This document shows positions 1 to 10,135 of a DNA stretch of 64,000 nt, one piece after another. A program made the translations under genes and the position numbers. Under the pieces are notes generated by a model. That model was given only the letters and a program-made list of their open reading frames with translations, had not been told where the DNA came from and did not search any database. Positions within the stretch are counted from its first letter, which is position 1. Every line of letters starts with the position of its first letter. The stretch is from Campylorhamphus procurvoides (Eukaryota > Chordata > Aves > Passeriformes > Dendrocolaptidae), in NCBI GenBank assembly GCA_013396655.1, contig WBMV01001117.1, positions 1-64,000 on the forward strand, in the 5' to 3' direction.

Positions 1-3000
1 GCCGAAGTGGACGTGAGCCTGCCAGGGGCGGAGATCCATGTCCCTTCTTCTGAATTTACCATAAAGTCCTCCGCTGATAAAGAGGGTGATATGTTTAAAT
101 CTCGAAGTTCTTTCTTCAGAATGCCTAAGGTTTCTTTATCTAAAGGTTTTAAACCTCATGCTGAAACTGTGTCCAGAGCTGATGTTTCAGCCCCAGAATC
201 AATGGGTTACTCTCTTACAGAGGAATCTTCTGCTGTTCTTTCTGGTAGTGTTGAATCTAAACCTTTGCCTGACTTAAAGGGAGATAGTGTGTCTAAACAC
301 ACCAAGTTCAGAATTCCTAGTTTGGGTTTCTCCAAAGTTGGTTTGAGTTCATCTGAAATTGACCATGAGTCCTCATTTCAGAAAGGGGATATTACACTTA
401 CTAAATACGAAATCAATGTAACAGAATCTGAATCAAAATTACCATGTCTTGCTGATGAAAATCTTTCAGATTTTGAAATTTTAAGTGAAGATGGTTCTGT
501 GGAGCAAGATGGTCTTAAGCCAGAAAGTAAAACAACAGCTTCTGAAATATCTGTGGGTGACAGAGAGATTACAGTCAAAATTCCTAAATTCCGGAAACCA
601 AAATTTGGAATTCGGTCTAAGGGAAAAGTGTTAGAAAGTGATGTTGGTTCCAAAGTGGAATCTGAAATTTCCAAGGGAAGGATAGCATGTGATATGAGTG
701 ATCCTGATACTGAAAAACCACTTGAGATCTCTGATGCCAAGTTAGGTGTAAAGTTGCACGAGCCTTCACTTGAAGTTGTTCTGGATGCACCATCATTGGA
801 TCCCAGACTTTCATTAATGGATGTTACCATGCCAAAATTAGAAGCCGAAATCCATGGTCCCAGTTTAGAGTGCAAGGCAGAACAGGATGTAATTTCAGGA
901 GAGAAGGATACTGAGGAGAAGGAAAACAAAGTTAAATCATCAAAATTCAAACTGCCTTCATTTCGTTGGTCACCAAAGAAAGAAGTTATTGCTCCTTCTC
1001 ATCCTGAAGAACATCTGGAAGAACCCACTTTGTCTACTTTATCTGGTGACAGAGGATCTGAATTAACTTTTCCTACTCCTGAGAATCAATATGTTCATGT
1101 AGAATTTGATACATCTGTAGAAAAAGATGATGAAAAAGTCAGAGACAAGAAGTCCCAATTTACCATGCCAAAGATCTCATTCCCTAAAATTAAGGGTCAG
1201 AAAGTGCAAGTCTCTCTGCCTGTACTGGAAAATGATGTTTGTTCTCCCAAACAAGAAAAGGAAGGTGTTTCAGTACAGAAATCTGAGAAAGAGAGTAGTG
1301 GAAAAGAGGCTAGAATGGGCATAAAAATGCCAAAATTTGCAGTCCCAACTCTGGAGTTTTCCAAACCAGAAATCAAAGCTCCTGAAATAGAGGCGGATAT
1401 TAGCAGGCCTACAGGTGAGGTCATACTTCCTATCTGTGAAGAAGATGATCTGAAATTGAAATCAGCTGCTGCTAATGCCAGCCTCTCCACCTCAGATATT
1501 AAGATGACAACAGAAGGTTCACTTGAGATAAAAAGTCCTGACACAAGTGTTGAAATAACATCAAGTGAAATTGCCGTAGGTGATGTAGAAATAAAAGTTG
1601 AAGATCCTGAAGGGAAAACAAAGATGTCTAAATTCCAAATGCCAAAGTTAGGAATTACACTTTCTAAAGGGAAAGGGTCTGGAAAGGAGGTAGGCCAAGC
1701 CAAATCAGAAGTCAAGGTTCCCCAACTAAAAGCAACAGTAGAAATATCTGACATTGCTGTGGAAGCACCAAACTTGGAAGTGGAATGTGGCACAGGAACA
1801 GAGTCTTACAGCCCTAAAGATAAAACAACCAAAACTGAAAGTAAGGCATCAGAGGCTGATGTTCACTTCCCATCAGCTGACATTTCTATTCCAAAAATAG
1901 ACAGTGATAGTCAGGACTCGGATGCAGCACTAAAAGTCGAAGGGGAAATAAAGCAAGATGGAGATGGAGAAGAGAAAGAAGGACATTTCAAAATGCCAAA
2001 ATTCAAACTTCCATCCTTCAGTTGGTCACCAAAGAAGGAAGCAAGTGTTAAACCAGATTCTGGAGCAAATCTGGAAGACCCAAAACTTGCTGTAATCTCA
2101 AGCAGAATAGACACAGAAGTGAAAGGAACTGCAACTGATGAGGAAGGTAGTGGTACAGTCCTTGATCTGGAAATATCTACAGGAAAAGTTGAACAAAAAA
2201 GTCCAGTTAAAAAGCCTCAATTTGTCATGCCCAAAATTTCACTCTCCAAGATCAAGGTTCCAAAATCTCAGTCTCATTCACCAAAAGTTGAAGCTCATGC
2301 TACTCTTCTTAAAACAGAAAGAGAGGGTGATGATTCAATTCAGATACCTGATATAGAAAAAACTCATTCCAAAAGGACCGAAGAAGGGGCACAAATAAGC
2401 ATATCAATGACTGATGCTAAGTTCCACACTCTGGAGTTTTCCGAAACGGAAACTGAAGCCCCTCAAAATGAAATGGGAGTCATCTCAGCAAAGACTGATG
2501 CTGGTCTGACTCCCTCAGAGGAGAGTTTTCAAGAGGTTGACCTAAAATCAAGTTCTGCTGATGAATGTAACACTCAAAAAATAGGTATTAAGTTCCCAAA
2601 CACAGAAACTTCAGCTGAACTGAAGAGCCCTGATATAGTAGCAGAAAAGTCATCAGTTGTGGATGGAAGAAAAGTGAAACTGGAAGGTCCTGAAGGGAAG
2701 ATTAAAATGCCCAAATTCCAGAAGCCAAAGTTTGGAATCTCCCTAACAAAAGGGAAAAGCCCAGAAGAAGAGATCATCTCTCCAAAAATGGAAGCTGAGA
2801 AACCCCAGCTAAAAATGACAAGTGAAATTGCTGACATTAGTGTAGGAGTTCCAGCATCAGAACTTGTATCTGATATGTCAGACCCTGGAGTAGTTGTTTG
2901 TAAGATAAAAACACCCCAAGATCTAACTACTGACATCGAAGCTCCAAAAGTAGATATAAGCCCCCAGTCAGTGTCTAAACCAAGGACAGATGGAGCTATT

Positions 3001-5541
3001 GAGAGTCTTGAGGACAAAGAAACCAAATTAAAAGAAGAACATAAAATAAAAGCTGAAGAAGTTCATACTGAAGAACATCAGGGATGGTTTAAAATGCCAA
3101 AATTCAGAATACCTTCATTTGGCAGGACATCCTTAAAGGAAAAAAAAAGTGATGCTGGTACTGAAAGAAGTATGGAGAGAGCTCAGGCAAGCATTCCCTC
3201 TGCAAAAGTACAAACTGAAACAAGTATTCCTGAAAATACCTTCTCAATACCACATGCAGTTGCTGAAATTACTATTGGAAAAGAAGGGATTAAAAGATTA
3301 GAAGATTCTGTGAAGATGGAAGGAGATATTTCATTATCTACAGAGAGAACAGATAGCAGAGTGAATATTCCAAAAACTGAAACTTATGCAGACATAGTTA
3401 AGCATGGAGCTGAAGGACAAAAACTGCATATTTCAGAAATCACAATGTCTGCAGCAGAATTGTCTAAATCATACCTAAGTGCTTCAGAAACTGACAAAGA
3501 CAACAGTTCAACAAATAGGTTTCCTACAGGTACTCTGACTTTTAAAGAGCATCAAGTCAAACCACATGATATAGAAGTCCCAAAGGCAGAAAGTTCCACT
3601 AAGTTAGAGACTTCAGTAGTAGGATGCAAGTCATCATCAGCTGAAATTACCCTGGATGCAACAAAGGAGAAAATAGATGTTAATATTCCAAAGGAAGAGT
3701 TAGATATTCAAAATAGACAGGCAGCAATTAAAAAAGGAAAGATAAAGGGTGACATGAAAATTTTAGGAAAAGACAGTGAAGAAAGTCAATTAAAAAGGAC
3801 TTCTGGTGAATGGTCTACAACAAAGGGATTAGAAGATGGTACTTACGTTACTGCTAAGCTGGAAGATCTAAAGGTAGAAGTTCCAGGCGTGAAGATGGAT
3901 GTTAAAATTACTAGAGTAGATCCTGAAATGAAATTTCAAGTGAAAAGTGTTGAAAAGGATGTGTCTGCAGGAGTGGAAGTGCAAGTAGAAGATAGAGAAG
4001 AAACAAGTAAAATTAAAGCATACAAGTTTAAGATTCCGAAGTTTGGAATGTTGCATTCAGAAATCAAGGGTTTTGAAGATGATGTCAGTGTGACAAAGTC
4101 AGGAATTGATTCAGTATCTAAAAGTGAAATAGGCACAGCAGAAATACAGTTACAAAAACCAGAAGGATCCTTTGGCCTGAAAAGTCCAGCTCTAGATCAT
4201 ACGGAAGCATCTGCCAGAGTAACAGGGGAAACAGTGGAGCAATGGCAAGATGGCCCAGAAGTAGTTGTAAGAATTCCCAAACTAAAAATACCAAGATTCA
4301 CTTTTAAAACTCTCCCAGTTGAAGCTGATGTTTTAGTGTCAAAAGTGGTAACAGATCCAAAGGGATCTAGTACTGACATTGAAGTAGTGCAACTGGAAGC
4401 AAGCTCTGCTATCCCTGAGGAAACACCAGGGGCTCTAGAGTGGAGTATTCAGAAAGCAAAAAGCAAATTTCTGACACTGACTGAACCTGACATTAAAACA
4501 GCACAAATGACAACTACCATACAGTCCTCCCTTTCAAATGCAGGGCAAGACATTCACTGGTCTTATTCAGAGGGCCAAGAAGTGAGTGAGAAAGTAGAAC
4601 TCGAGCATGTTGCTATTGAAAGGTGTGAGATTTACACTACTGAAATACTTAAAGAATCAGAGATTCTGTCATCAGAAGTCAAAACTGCTACTTTGGGATT
4701 TTCATTGCTCAAGACAAAGTTGCCTGAATCACACAGTGACTTAGAAGTGCCAGTCCAGCAGCCCTCTCTGACGGAAGGTGTATCATTGGGAAAACCTACA
4801 TGTGCTGGGGAAAGCTTTGGAGTAGCAGCACAGAGAACTGGCAGCACTGAGCTTAAGCTGTCTGACAAACCCCATCAAGAGTCGGAAGGATCTAGTGGAG
4901 AAGTAAGTTTGCCAAAGTTAAAAACATCTGATGCTGAAGTAAAGCCTTCCAGTAAACTTGAAGATAAATCCCCAGAGGGAATAACCTCAGGTTCTCTCTC
5001 TAAAGATAAGGATGTAGCTGAAGCAATGGAAGGTGAAGAAAAAGACAAAACCAGTGAAAAAGAAAAGACTGATAGCAAAAGATCTCCTGGAAGATTCAAG
5101 TTTTGGCTTCCAGGTATTGGCTTTTCATCTTCTGGTGATGAAACAAGCGCAGATGGAAAAACAGAAGTAAAAAAATCAGTTCCAGAAGATACGAAACCTG
5201 CTGACACATCAGATGATTCCTCTAAGCAAACTGAAAAAACTGGATGGTTTAAATTTCCCAAGCTTGGTTTCACATCTCCTTCCAAAAAGGCTAAGTCTGT
5301 TGATAAAGAAGAGATGGGTCATAAAGAGGGAAGAGTCTCAGATGAAGATAGCCCGTCAGATAAACCTGATGTATTTTTTGATGCACAAGAAAGCTTATCA
5401 CCTAGAGAAACAACAGGGGGTGAAAAAGTTGAAATTGATGGGGCTTCATCTATTGTGACATCTTCAGCAAGAACTGAACTAATCTTGTTGGAGGAAGCAA
5501 AAGATAGTAAATCTATTATTGATGGAGATACAACCAAATGA
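1..5541 (+). CDS. AHNAK2: AHNAK2, 3' part of the giant repeat exon (partial)
   Basis: The frame is open from base 1 and stops with TGA at 5539-5541, giving 1846 residues of an acidic/lysine-rich, low-complexity protein without introns. Short motifs recur: MPKF, FKLPSFSWSPKKE-like (codons near 943, 1999 and 3100), QFxMPKIS (1156, 2218), LEFS (1351, 2431) and MPKFQxPKxGI (580, 1624, 2707). The last copies degenerate towards the C-terminus (GWFKFPKLGF near 5242). This is the AHNAK-family architecture: a very large scaffold at membranes and costameres, with its PDZ-like domain near the N-terminus and therefore outside the window. The call AHNAK2 rather than AHNAK rests on the neighbours PLD4 and CEP170B in the orientations expected for that locus. 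The left edge truncates the exon; no frameshift is seen. Confidence 0.9.
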   Translation, partial: AEVDVSLPGAEIHVPSSEFTIKSSADKEGDMFKSRSSFFRMPKVSLSKGFKPHAETVSRADVSAPESMGYSLTEESSAVLSGSVESKPLPDLKGDSVSKHTKFRIPSLGFSKVGLSSSEIDHESSFQKGDITLTKYEINVTESESKLPCLADENLSDFEILSEDGSVEQDGLKPESKTTASEISVGDREITVKIPKFRKPKFGIRSKGKVLESDVGSKVESEISKGRIACDMSDPDTEKPLEISDAKLGVKLHEPSLEVVLDAPSLDPRLSLMDVTMPKLEAEIHGPSLECKAEQDVISGEKDTEEKENKVKSSKFKLPSFRWSPKKEVIAPSHPEEHLEEPTLSTLSGDRGSELTFPTPENQYVHVEFDTSVEKDDEKVRDKKSQFTMPKISFPKIKGQKVQVSLPVLENDVCSPKQEKEGVSVQKSEKESSGKEARMGIKMPKFAVPTLEFSKPEIKAPEIEADISRPTGEVILPICEEDDLKLKSAAANASLSTSDIKMTTEGSLEIKSPDTSVEITSSEIAVGDVEIKVEDPEGKTKMSKFQMPKLGITLSKGKGSGKEVGQAKSEVKVPQLKATVEISDIAVEAPNLEVECGTGTESYSPKDKTTKTESKASEADVHFPSADISIPKIDSDSQDSDAALKVEGEIKQDGDGEEKEGHFKMPKFKLPSFSWSPKKEASVKPDSGANLEDPKLAVISSRIDTEVKGTATDEEGSGTVLDLEISTGKVEQKSPVKKPQFVMPKISLSKIKVPKSQSHSPKVEAHATLLKTEREGDDSIQIPDIEKTHSKRTEEGAQISISMTDAKFHTLEFSETETEAPQNEMGVISAKTDAGLTPSEESFQEVDLKSSSADECNTQKIGIKFPNTETSAELKSPDIVAEKSSVVDGRKVKLEGPEGKIKMPKFQKPKFGISLTKGKSPEEEIISPKMEAEKPQLKMTSEIADISVGVPASELVSDMSDPGVVVCKIKTPQDLTTDIEAPKVDISPQSVSKPRTDGAIESLEDKETKLKEEHKIKAEEVHTEEHQGWFKMPKFRIPSFGRTSLKEKKSDAGTERSMERAQASIPSAKVQTETSIPENTFSIPHAVAEITIGKEGIKRLEDSVKMEGDISLSTERTDSRVNIPKTETYADIVKHGAEGQKLHISEITMSAAELSKSYLSASETDKDNSSTNRFPTGTLTFKEHQVKPHDIEVPKAESSTKLETSVVGCKSSSAEITLDATKEKIDVNIPKEELDIQNRQAAIKKGKIKGDMKILGKDSEESQLKRTSGEWSTTKGLEDGTYVTAKLEDLKVEVPGVKMDVKITRVDPEMKFQVKSVEKDVSAGVEVQVEDREETSKIKAYKFKIPKFGMLHSEIKGFEDDVSVTKSGIDSVSKSEIGTAEIQLQKPEGSFGLKSPALDHTEASARVTGETVEQWQDGPEVVVRIPKLKIPRFTFKTLPVEADVLVSKVVTDPKGSSTDIEVVQLEASSAIPEETPGALEWSIQKAKSKFLTLTEPDIKTAQMTTTIQSSLSNAGQDIHWSYSEGQEVSEKVELEHVAIERCEIYTTEILKESEILSSEVKTATLGFSLLKTKLPESHSDLEVPVQQPSLTEGVSLGKPTCAGESFGVAAQRTGSTELKLSDKPHQESEGSSGEVSLPKLKTSDAEVKPSSKLEDKSPEGITSGSLSKDKDVAEAMEGEEKDKTSEKEKTDSKRSPGRFKFWLPGIGFSSSGDETSADGKTEVKKSVPEDTKPADTSDDSSKQTEKTGWFKFPKLGFTSPSKKAKSVDKEEMGHKEGRVSDEDSPSDKPDVFFDAQESLSPRETTGGEKVEIDGASSIVTSSARTELILLEEAKDSKSIIDGDTTK

Positions 5542-6530
5542 AGGTTGTATTTTCTCAGTCTTTAACGAAACCAAAATCATTTACATGTACAGAAAAGAAT
5601 GTTTTCTTAATTTGCTAATAACTGAAAGTTAAGACCCAAGGCTGATATTCATGACAACAGTTGAACAGAATTTACTACATGTAAATTTTCAAGTACATAG
5701 ATGTACTATATTGTGCACCAATGAAGATTTCTTCAAATCTGTCCCAGAGGCAACAATCATGACAAGTAGGAGCCCATAGTTTGAGCAAAGTCTGAAAAAA
5801 ATATACCTGAATCTTGAAAGTAAACCATTGGAAAGCTTAATGATAGCAAAAGGCTTTTAAAATAGGCTTCTCAAAACACACAAACTAATTAAGTGTAGAT
5901 TACAGACTATCTCCAGAATGGGTTATTAACTAGTACTATAAGAACTATATTTACCTGTTTAGATTTTGGACCTTTCTGACCTACTTTTGCTTTCTTATTA
6001 AAATGATTTTCTTTATTTCAGCTGAAGTAGTATGTATATTCCACAAACACTTTAAAATATAAGATAAAAATTAAATACTAGTGTAGAGAGACTAATGCTT
6101 TACCTCTTCCTCTCTTCTCATTTTTTTTATTATTGTGGTGGGTCATACTTAGCCTTAAAAAATTTTAAAAATACCAAAGCGAAAACCAACAGAATAATTT
6201 CAAGACCAAAAACATGTAATTAATTCACATTTTTAAGATACCAGAATAAATCATGCATACAAAGAATAATTATTAAAATGTGGATAAATAAATTTTAATG
6301 TATATATTTATGGATAGTTAAATGCTTAGAATGATCTGCCATACTGGTGGAATTGCTTCAAAGATTTTCTGGGAAAGGAGGTGTATATAATTATTTGCTT
6401 CTTTGTTTATATCAATGCTTCTCTCAAGTGCACACAGAAACCAGAATGCATATGTGACAGCCTTCACATGTACCATTAAAACACTGTCTGTATTCTTAAG
6501 TCACAATAAACTCACCATATGAATAATAAC
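5542..6530 (+). other. AHNAK2: AHNAK2 3'UTR (extent inferred)
   Basis: AT-rich noncoding sequence follows the AHNAK2 stop. It has no reading frame of note and runs up to a CR1 insertion. Three AATAAA hexamers are present, the last followed by a GT-rich stretch, so the transcript probably ends between about 6265 and 6540. The exact end is inferred. Confidence 0.6.
6505..6510 (+). terminator. Polyadenylation signal AATAAA, probable distal AHNAK2 site
   Basis: A canonical AATAAA hexamer on the AHNAK2 strand, with a GT-rich element (gtagtgtgag) about 20-30 bases downstream. Alternative hexamers lie at 6245-6250 and 6287-6292. Confidence 0.5.
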
Positions 6531-6739
6531 TCGAGTAGTGTGAGTTACTGACATTTCTGATTCTGAAAACCCCAGCCTAAATTCACATCAGATTTCATTT
6601 TATTTCATCCTGTGTTTTCTTTCTTCGTGTTCTACTTAGTAAAGGGAAAGCAGACTCAGCAAAACATTTAGAAACTGGGTTGTAAATGAAGCGTACTTGG
6701 CTTTCTAACCATCTGTAGGTTGAGATGTTCTTCATTTCT

Positions 6740-7612
6740 AGATCATAGAATCATAGAATGTTAAGGGGCTGGAAGAGGCCTTAAAGATCATCTGTTTCCA
6801 ACTCCCTGCCGTGGACAGGAAACTTCCCACTAGACCAGGTTGCTCAAAGCCTTATCCAACCTGATCTTGAACACTGACAGGGTTGGGACATCCACAACCT
6901 CCCTGAGCAACCTGTTCCAGTGCCTCACCACACTCACAGTAAAGATTTTTTTCCTAATACCTAACCTAAATTCCCCCCCTTTCAGTTTGCTCCTATTACT
7001 CTTTTTTCTATCACTATAGTTCCTGACAAAGAATCCCTCTCCAGCTTTTCTGCCGGCTCCCTGCAAATACTGGAAGGTTGCTATGAGGTCTTCACTCAAC
7101 CTTCTCTTTTCCAGACTGCATAACTCCAACTTTCCCAGCCTGTCTTTGTAGGGAAGGTTCTGCAGTCCTCTTACCAACTTTGTGGCCCTCCTCAGGACTT
7201 GCTCCAACATTTCGTTTTCCTGGGGACACCAGAACTGTACACAGTACTCCCAAGTGGGGTCTCACAAGAGCAGAGTAGAGGGGGAGAATCATCTTCCTAG
7301 ACCTGCTGGCCACACTCCTTTTGATGCAGCCCATCATTCAAGATTCATGCAGCCCAAGATTCATTTGGCTTTCTGGTCTGAGAGTGCACACTGCTGGCTC
7401 ATGGTGAGTTTTTCATCAACCATCACCCTCAAGTCTTTCTCTTCAAGGCTACTCTCAGTCATTTTTCTGCCCAACCTGTGGGTGTGTCTGGGATTGCCAT
7501 GACCCAGGTGTACGACCTTGCATTTCACTTTGTTAAACTTCATGAGGTTTGCATCAGCCCACCTCTCAATCATATCTTTGAGATAGGCTGAAATTTCTAA
7601 AGACAACTGCAG
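6740..7612 (-). mobile_element. 5'-truncated CR1 LINE with reverse-transcriptase remnant
   Basis: The left end carries the octamer-like repeat atcatagaatcatagaatg, the reverse complement of the CR1 3' tail, so the element lies on the minus strand. Translating that strand gives recognisable CR1 ORF2 C-terminal segments in at least two frames: 7361-7606 ([20 protein letters not shown]), 7092-7337 (SVASRSRKMILPLYSALVRP) and 6830-7210 (RRATKLVRGLQNLPYKDRLG). The frame changes between segments show a dead copy. CR1 is the dominant non-LTR retrotransposon of birds and reptiles. Confidence 0.92.
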
Positions 7613-8650
7613 GCAGTTATTCTGAAGAAAACTCTGATTATCTCTTGAAGATACTCATAAGTGTCTCGAAAGATTGAAGCATGTATTATTTATTTGGATC
7701 ATATAGAATTTCCCTGAAGTTTCACTAAGTGTACACATCTTTGTTGAATAGACCTAAAGTTACCATACCAGGCAGCAACAGCATATCCCAGGATCAAAAA
7801 AACCCCAACACAATTAAGACAGAAAAGTTGAGTCTAAAAAGAGGTGGTGTATGTAATAAAGGACAGTCCATTTTAACAGCAGCTCATATCTGCTTGCAAA
7901 GTAGCCTTCACATAAAACATTTCTCAGGCAATGTCCACAGGGGCCCACAAATAGAAATCCAACTGGACAGCACTGGCCACCAGTGTGACAGAAGGTGACA
8001 AAATCAAGTAAATTAAAACTGACTCTGAGATAGCAACGGCCAAAGAGCAATAATCGCTGGGATGTTTTTAAAGGATGAATGAAATAGTTAAGGGAAGAGC
8101 ACTAGAGAAAGGAAACAGCAATAAACCCTTCCTCCATGGAGGCTACTGTCAGCTTTGGAAAAGGTGAAGGGTAGCAAAACAAGAACTAGGTTAACAAGAG
8201 TCTGACCACAGGAACAGTTAAGAACAGAGCTCAAGAGTACAAGCACAGACACAACCCTGCAGCACATAGACATTTTGTCAGCTGGCTGCTGCACACTTCT
8301 TTTGAGATGCTCAGGTCATTCTTTTAACTGTGCTAGGTTTCCTTGATTACTGCTACTTCTTTTTTAACATCTGATAAAGAGGGCTGTTCAGTTAAACATC
8401 TTTGTTCAGTCCCCAGATAAAAGCTGTGATTTGACAAGCAAAAAAATGGTGTACATGCATTGAAAAGACAGACAGTCTCATCCTGGTAATTTTTTCCGTT
8501 GATAAGACATGGGTACATCCCTGTTGGTTAGTTATTTGTTGTTCTCTTTGAAGCAGGACCTTTCATATATCCCAAAAGCAAGACAGTCAAAATTAATCCT
8601 GAACAAGATAATATGTATGAAGAAGCATAGAGCAGAATAGAGTGGAATGG
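7613..8650. other. Intergenic stretch, nothing recognised
   Basis: Between the CR1 and the pentanucleotide array only short frames without splice context or recognisable similarity occur. I see no gene, RNA or repeat that can be supported. Confidence 0.5.
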
Positions 8651-8660
8651 AGATAAAATA

Positions 8661-8723
8661 GGGGATGGGATGGGATGGGATGGGATGGGATGGGATGGGA
8701 TGGGATGGGATGGGATGGGATGG
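8661..8723. repeat. (TGGGA)n pentanucleotide microsatellite
   Basis: Twelve GGGA-containing pentamers in near-perfect tandem, flanked on the right by a degenerate tggaatagaatagaat tail that runs into a CR1 end. The plus strand has GGG runs separated by two bases, a pattern able to form G-quadruplexes. Confidence 0.95.
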
Positions 8724-8980
8724 AATAGAATAGAATCACATAATTGTTTGGGTTTGAAGTGACCTTAAAGACCATCCAGTTTCAACTCCCCTGCCATGGG
8801 CAGTGACCCCTTCCACTAGACCAGGTTGCCCAGGGCCCCATACACCCTGACTTGAACATTTAAAGAAATGGGCCATCTTCAGCTTCTCTGGGCAACCTGT
8901 GCCATTGCCCCACCACCCTCACGGTAAAGGATTTTTTCCTAATATCTAATCTAAACTACTATCCTTTAGTTTAAAGCCAT
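8724..8980 (-). mobile_element. CR1 LINE 3'-end fragment
   Basis: It matches the familiar antisense CR1 3' region: a tagaatcacat start, then accttaaagaccatccag, the block around ctgccatgggcag, and cttccactagaccaggttgc. It is about 250 bases, 5'-truncated, in minus orientation, abutting the pentanucleotide array at its 3' end. Confidence 0.85.
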
Positions 8981-9335
8981 TTAGAATAGAACAGAACTGA
9001 ATAGTTAATTGAAAGAGACCTACAAGGATTATTCAGTTCAATTGCCTAACCACTTCAGAGATGACCAAAACATGGACAAAACATTGAGGTTATTAAGGGC
9101 ATTGTCCAAATGCCTCTTGAACACTGATAGGCTTCAGGCATCAAACATTTCTTGAGACATGTCTGTTTTAGTGTTTGACAACCCTCTTGGTAAGGAAATG
9201 TTTCCTAATGTGAAGTCTGAACCTCCTCTTATGCAGCTTTGAACCATTCCCATTCATCCTATCACTGGATACCAGGGAGAAGGGATCAGCACCTTCCTCT
9301 TCTCCTCCTTGGAAAGCTGCAAAGAGCAGAGGCCT
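8981..9335 (-). mobile_element. Second, older CR1-type fragment
   Basis: Begins with ttagaatagaacagaactgaatag and contains diverged CR1-like blocks (ttgaacactgataggcttcagg; ttggtaaggaaatgtttcctaatgtg; cccattcatcctatcac). The second tail in the same orientation suggests nested or adjacent insertions. It is more diverged than its left neighbour. Confidence 0.7.
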
Positions 9336-9917
9336 GTAAATGGTGACCCAGGAGCTATTTTCTAGAGATTAGGGACATATTTACAACTGTCAAGAAATTA
9401 AGTGTACCTTGATACAGCATAAATGGTAAATGAAATATTTTCTTAGTACTTGTATGAAAATAAAAAAGGTATGTTTTATCTGGAACAATTGGGAAAGGAA
9501 AATCATGGGTAATGGCAGGATAAAATAAAAACAGATAATAGTAAAGCTTTTGGAACAAGCTGGTGCCTAATGTGAAGTCAGATGACTCTGTAGCCCTGTC
9601 AGTACTCACAACCCATGGAACCAGCTAGGTTCTGTCTTGCTGCCATCTGCATTGTTGTCAGCTGTGCTGTAGCCACAAGACACTACACAAAACCAAGGGC
9701 TCTCAGAAAGGAGCCTGCTGGGAGAGCAGTGCAGCTGCTCCAGGTGAAAGCCACTGAGATAAAGCAGGGCTGGCTCACCCACATTGTACTCCCTCATAAC
9801 ACAGGTGCGTGAGATGAGCTGGTCAGAGAAGAGCTTGCTCAAAATCCAAACCAGCAACTCTTTGTAGACATAACTAAACCAATACTGGCAAAAATCTGAA
9901 CAACTTGCAATCAAACT
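9336..9917. other. Intergenic stretch, nothing recognised
   Basis: Only short frames (for example 9615-9812 plus and 9606-9914 minus) that overlap each other and lack recognisable domains or splice context. No feature supported. Confidence 0.4.
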
Positions 9918-10135
9918 AGAAAATCATAGAACATCCTGAGCTGGAAGGGACCCACAAGGTTCAAGTCCTGGCTCTACACAGGACATCCTAAGAATCATGC
10001 CACGTGTCCAAGGGTGTAGTCCAAATGCTTTGTGAACTCTGTCAGGCTTGGTACTATGACAACTTCCCTGAGAACCCTGTTCCAGTGCCCAGCATCCCTC
10101 TGGGTGAAGAACCTTTTCCTAGTATCCAATCCATC
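9918..10135 (-). mobile_element. CR1 LINE 3'-end fragment
   Basis: The antisense CR1 3' end is seen as atcatagaacatcctgagctggaagggacccacaaggttcaag, followed by cctgttccagtgcccagcatccctctgggtgaagaaccttttcctagtatcc. Minus orientation, 5'-truncated, no coding potential. Confidence 0.85.

Noticed and set aside
378..5537. Long minus-strand and frame-shifted open frames inside the AHNAK2 exon
   Set aside because: They mirror the low-complexity sense frame (repeated motifs appear in antisense) and have no independent support.
9606..9914. 102-codon minus and 65-codon plus frames between CR1 copies
   Set aside because: They are mutually overlapping, with no homology and no splice or promoter context.
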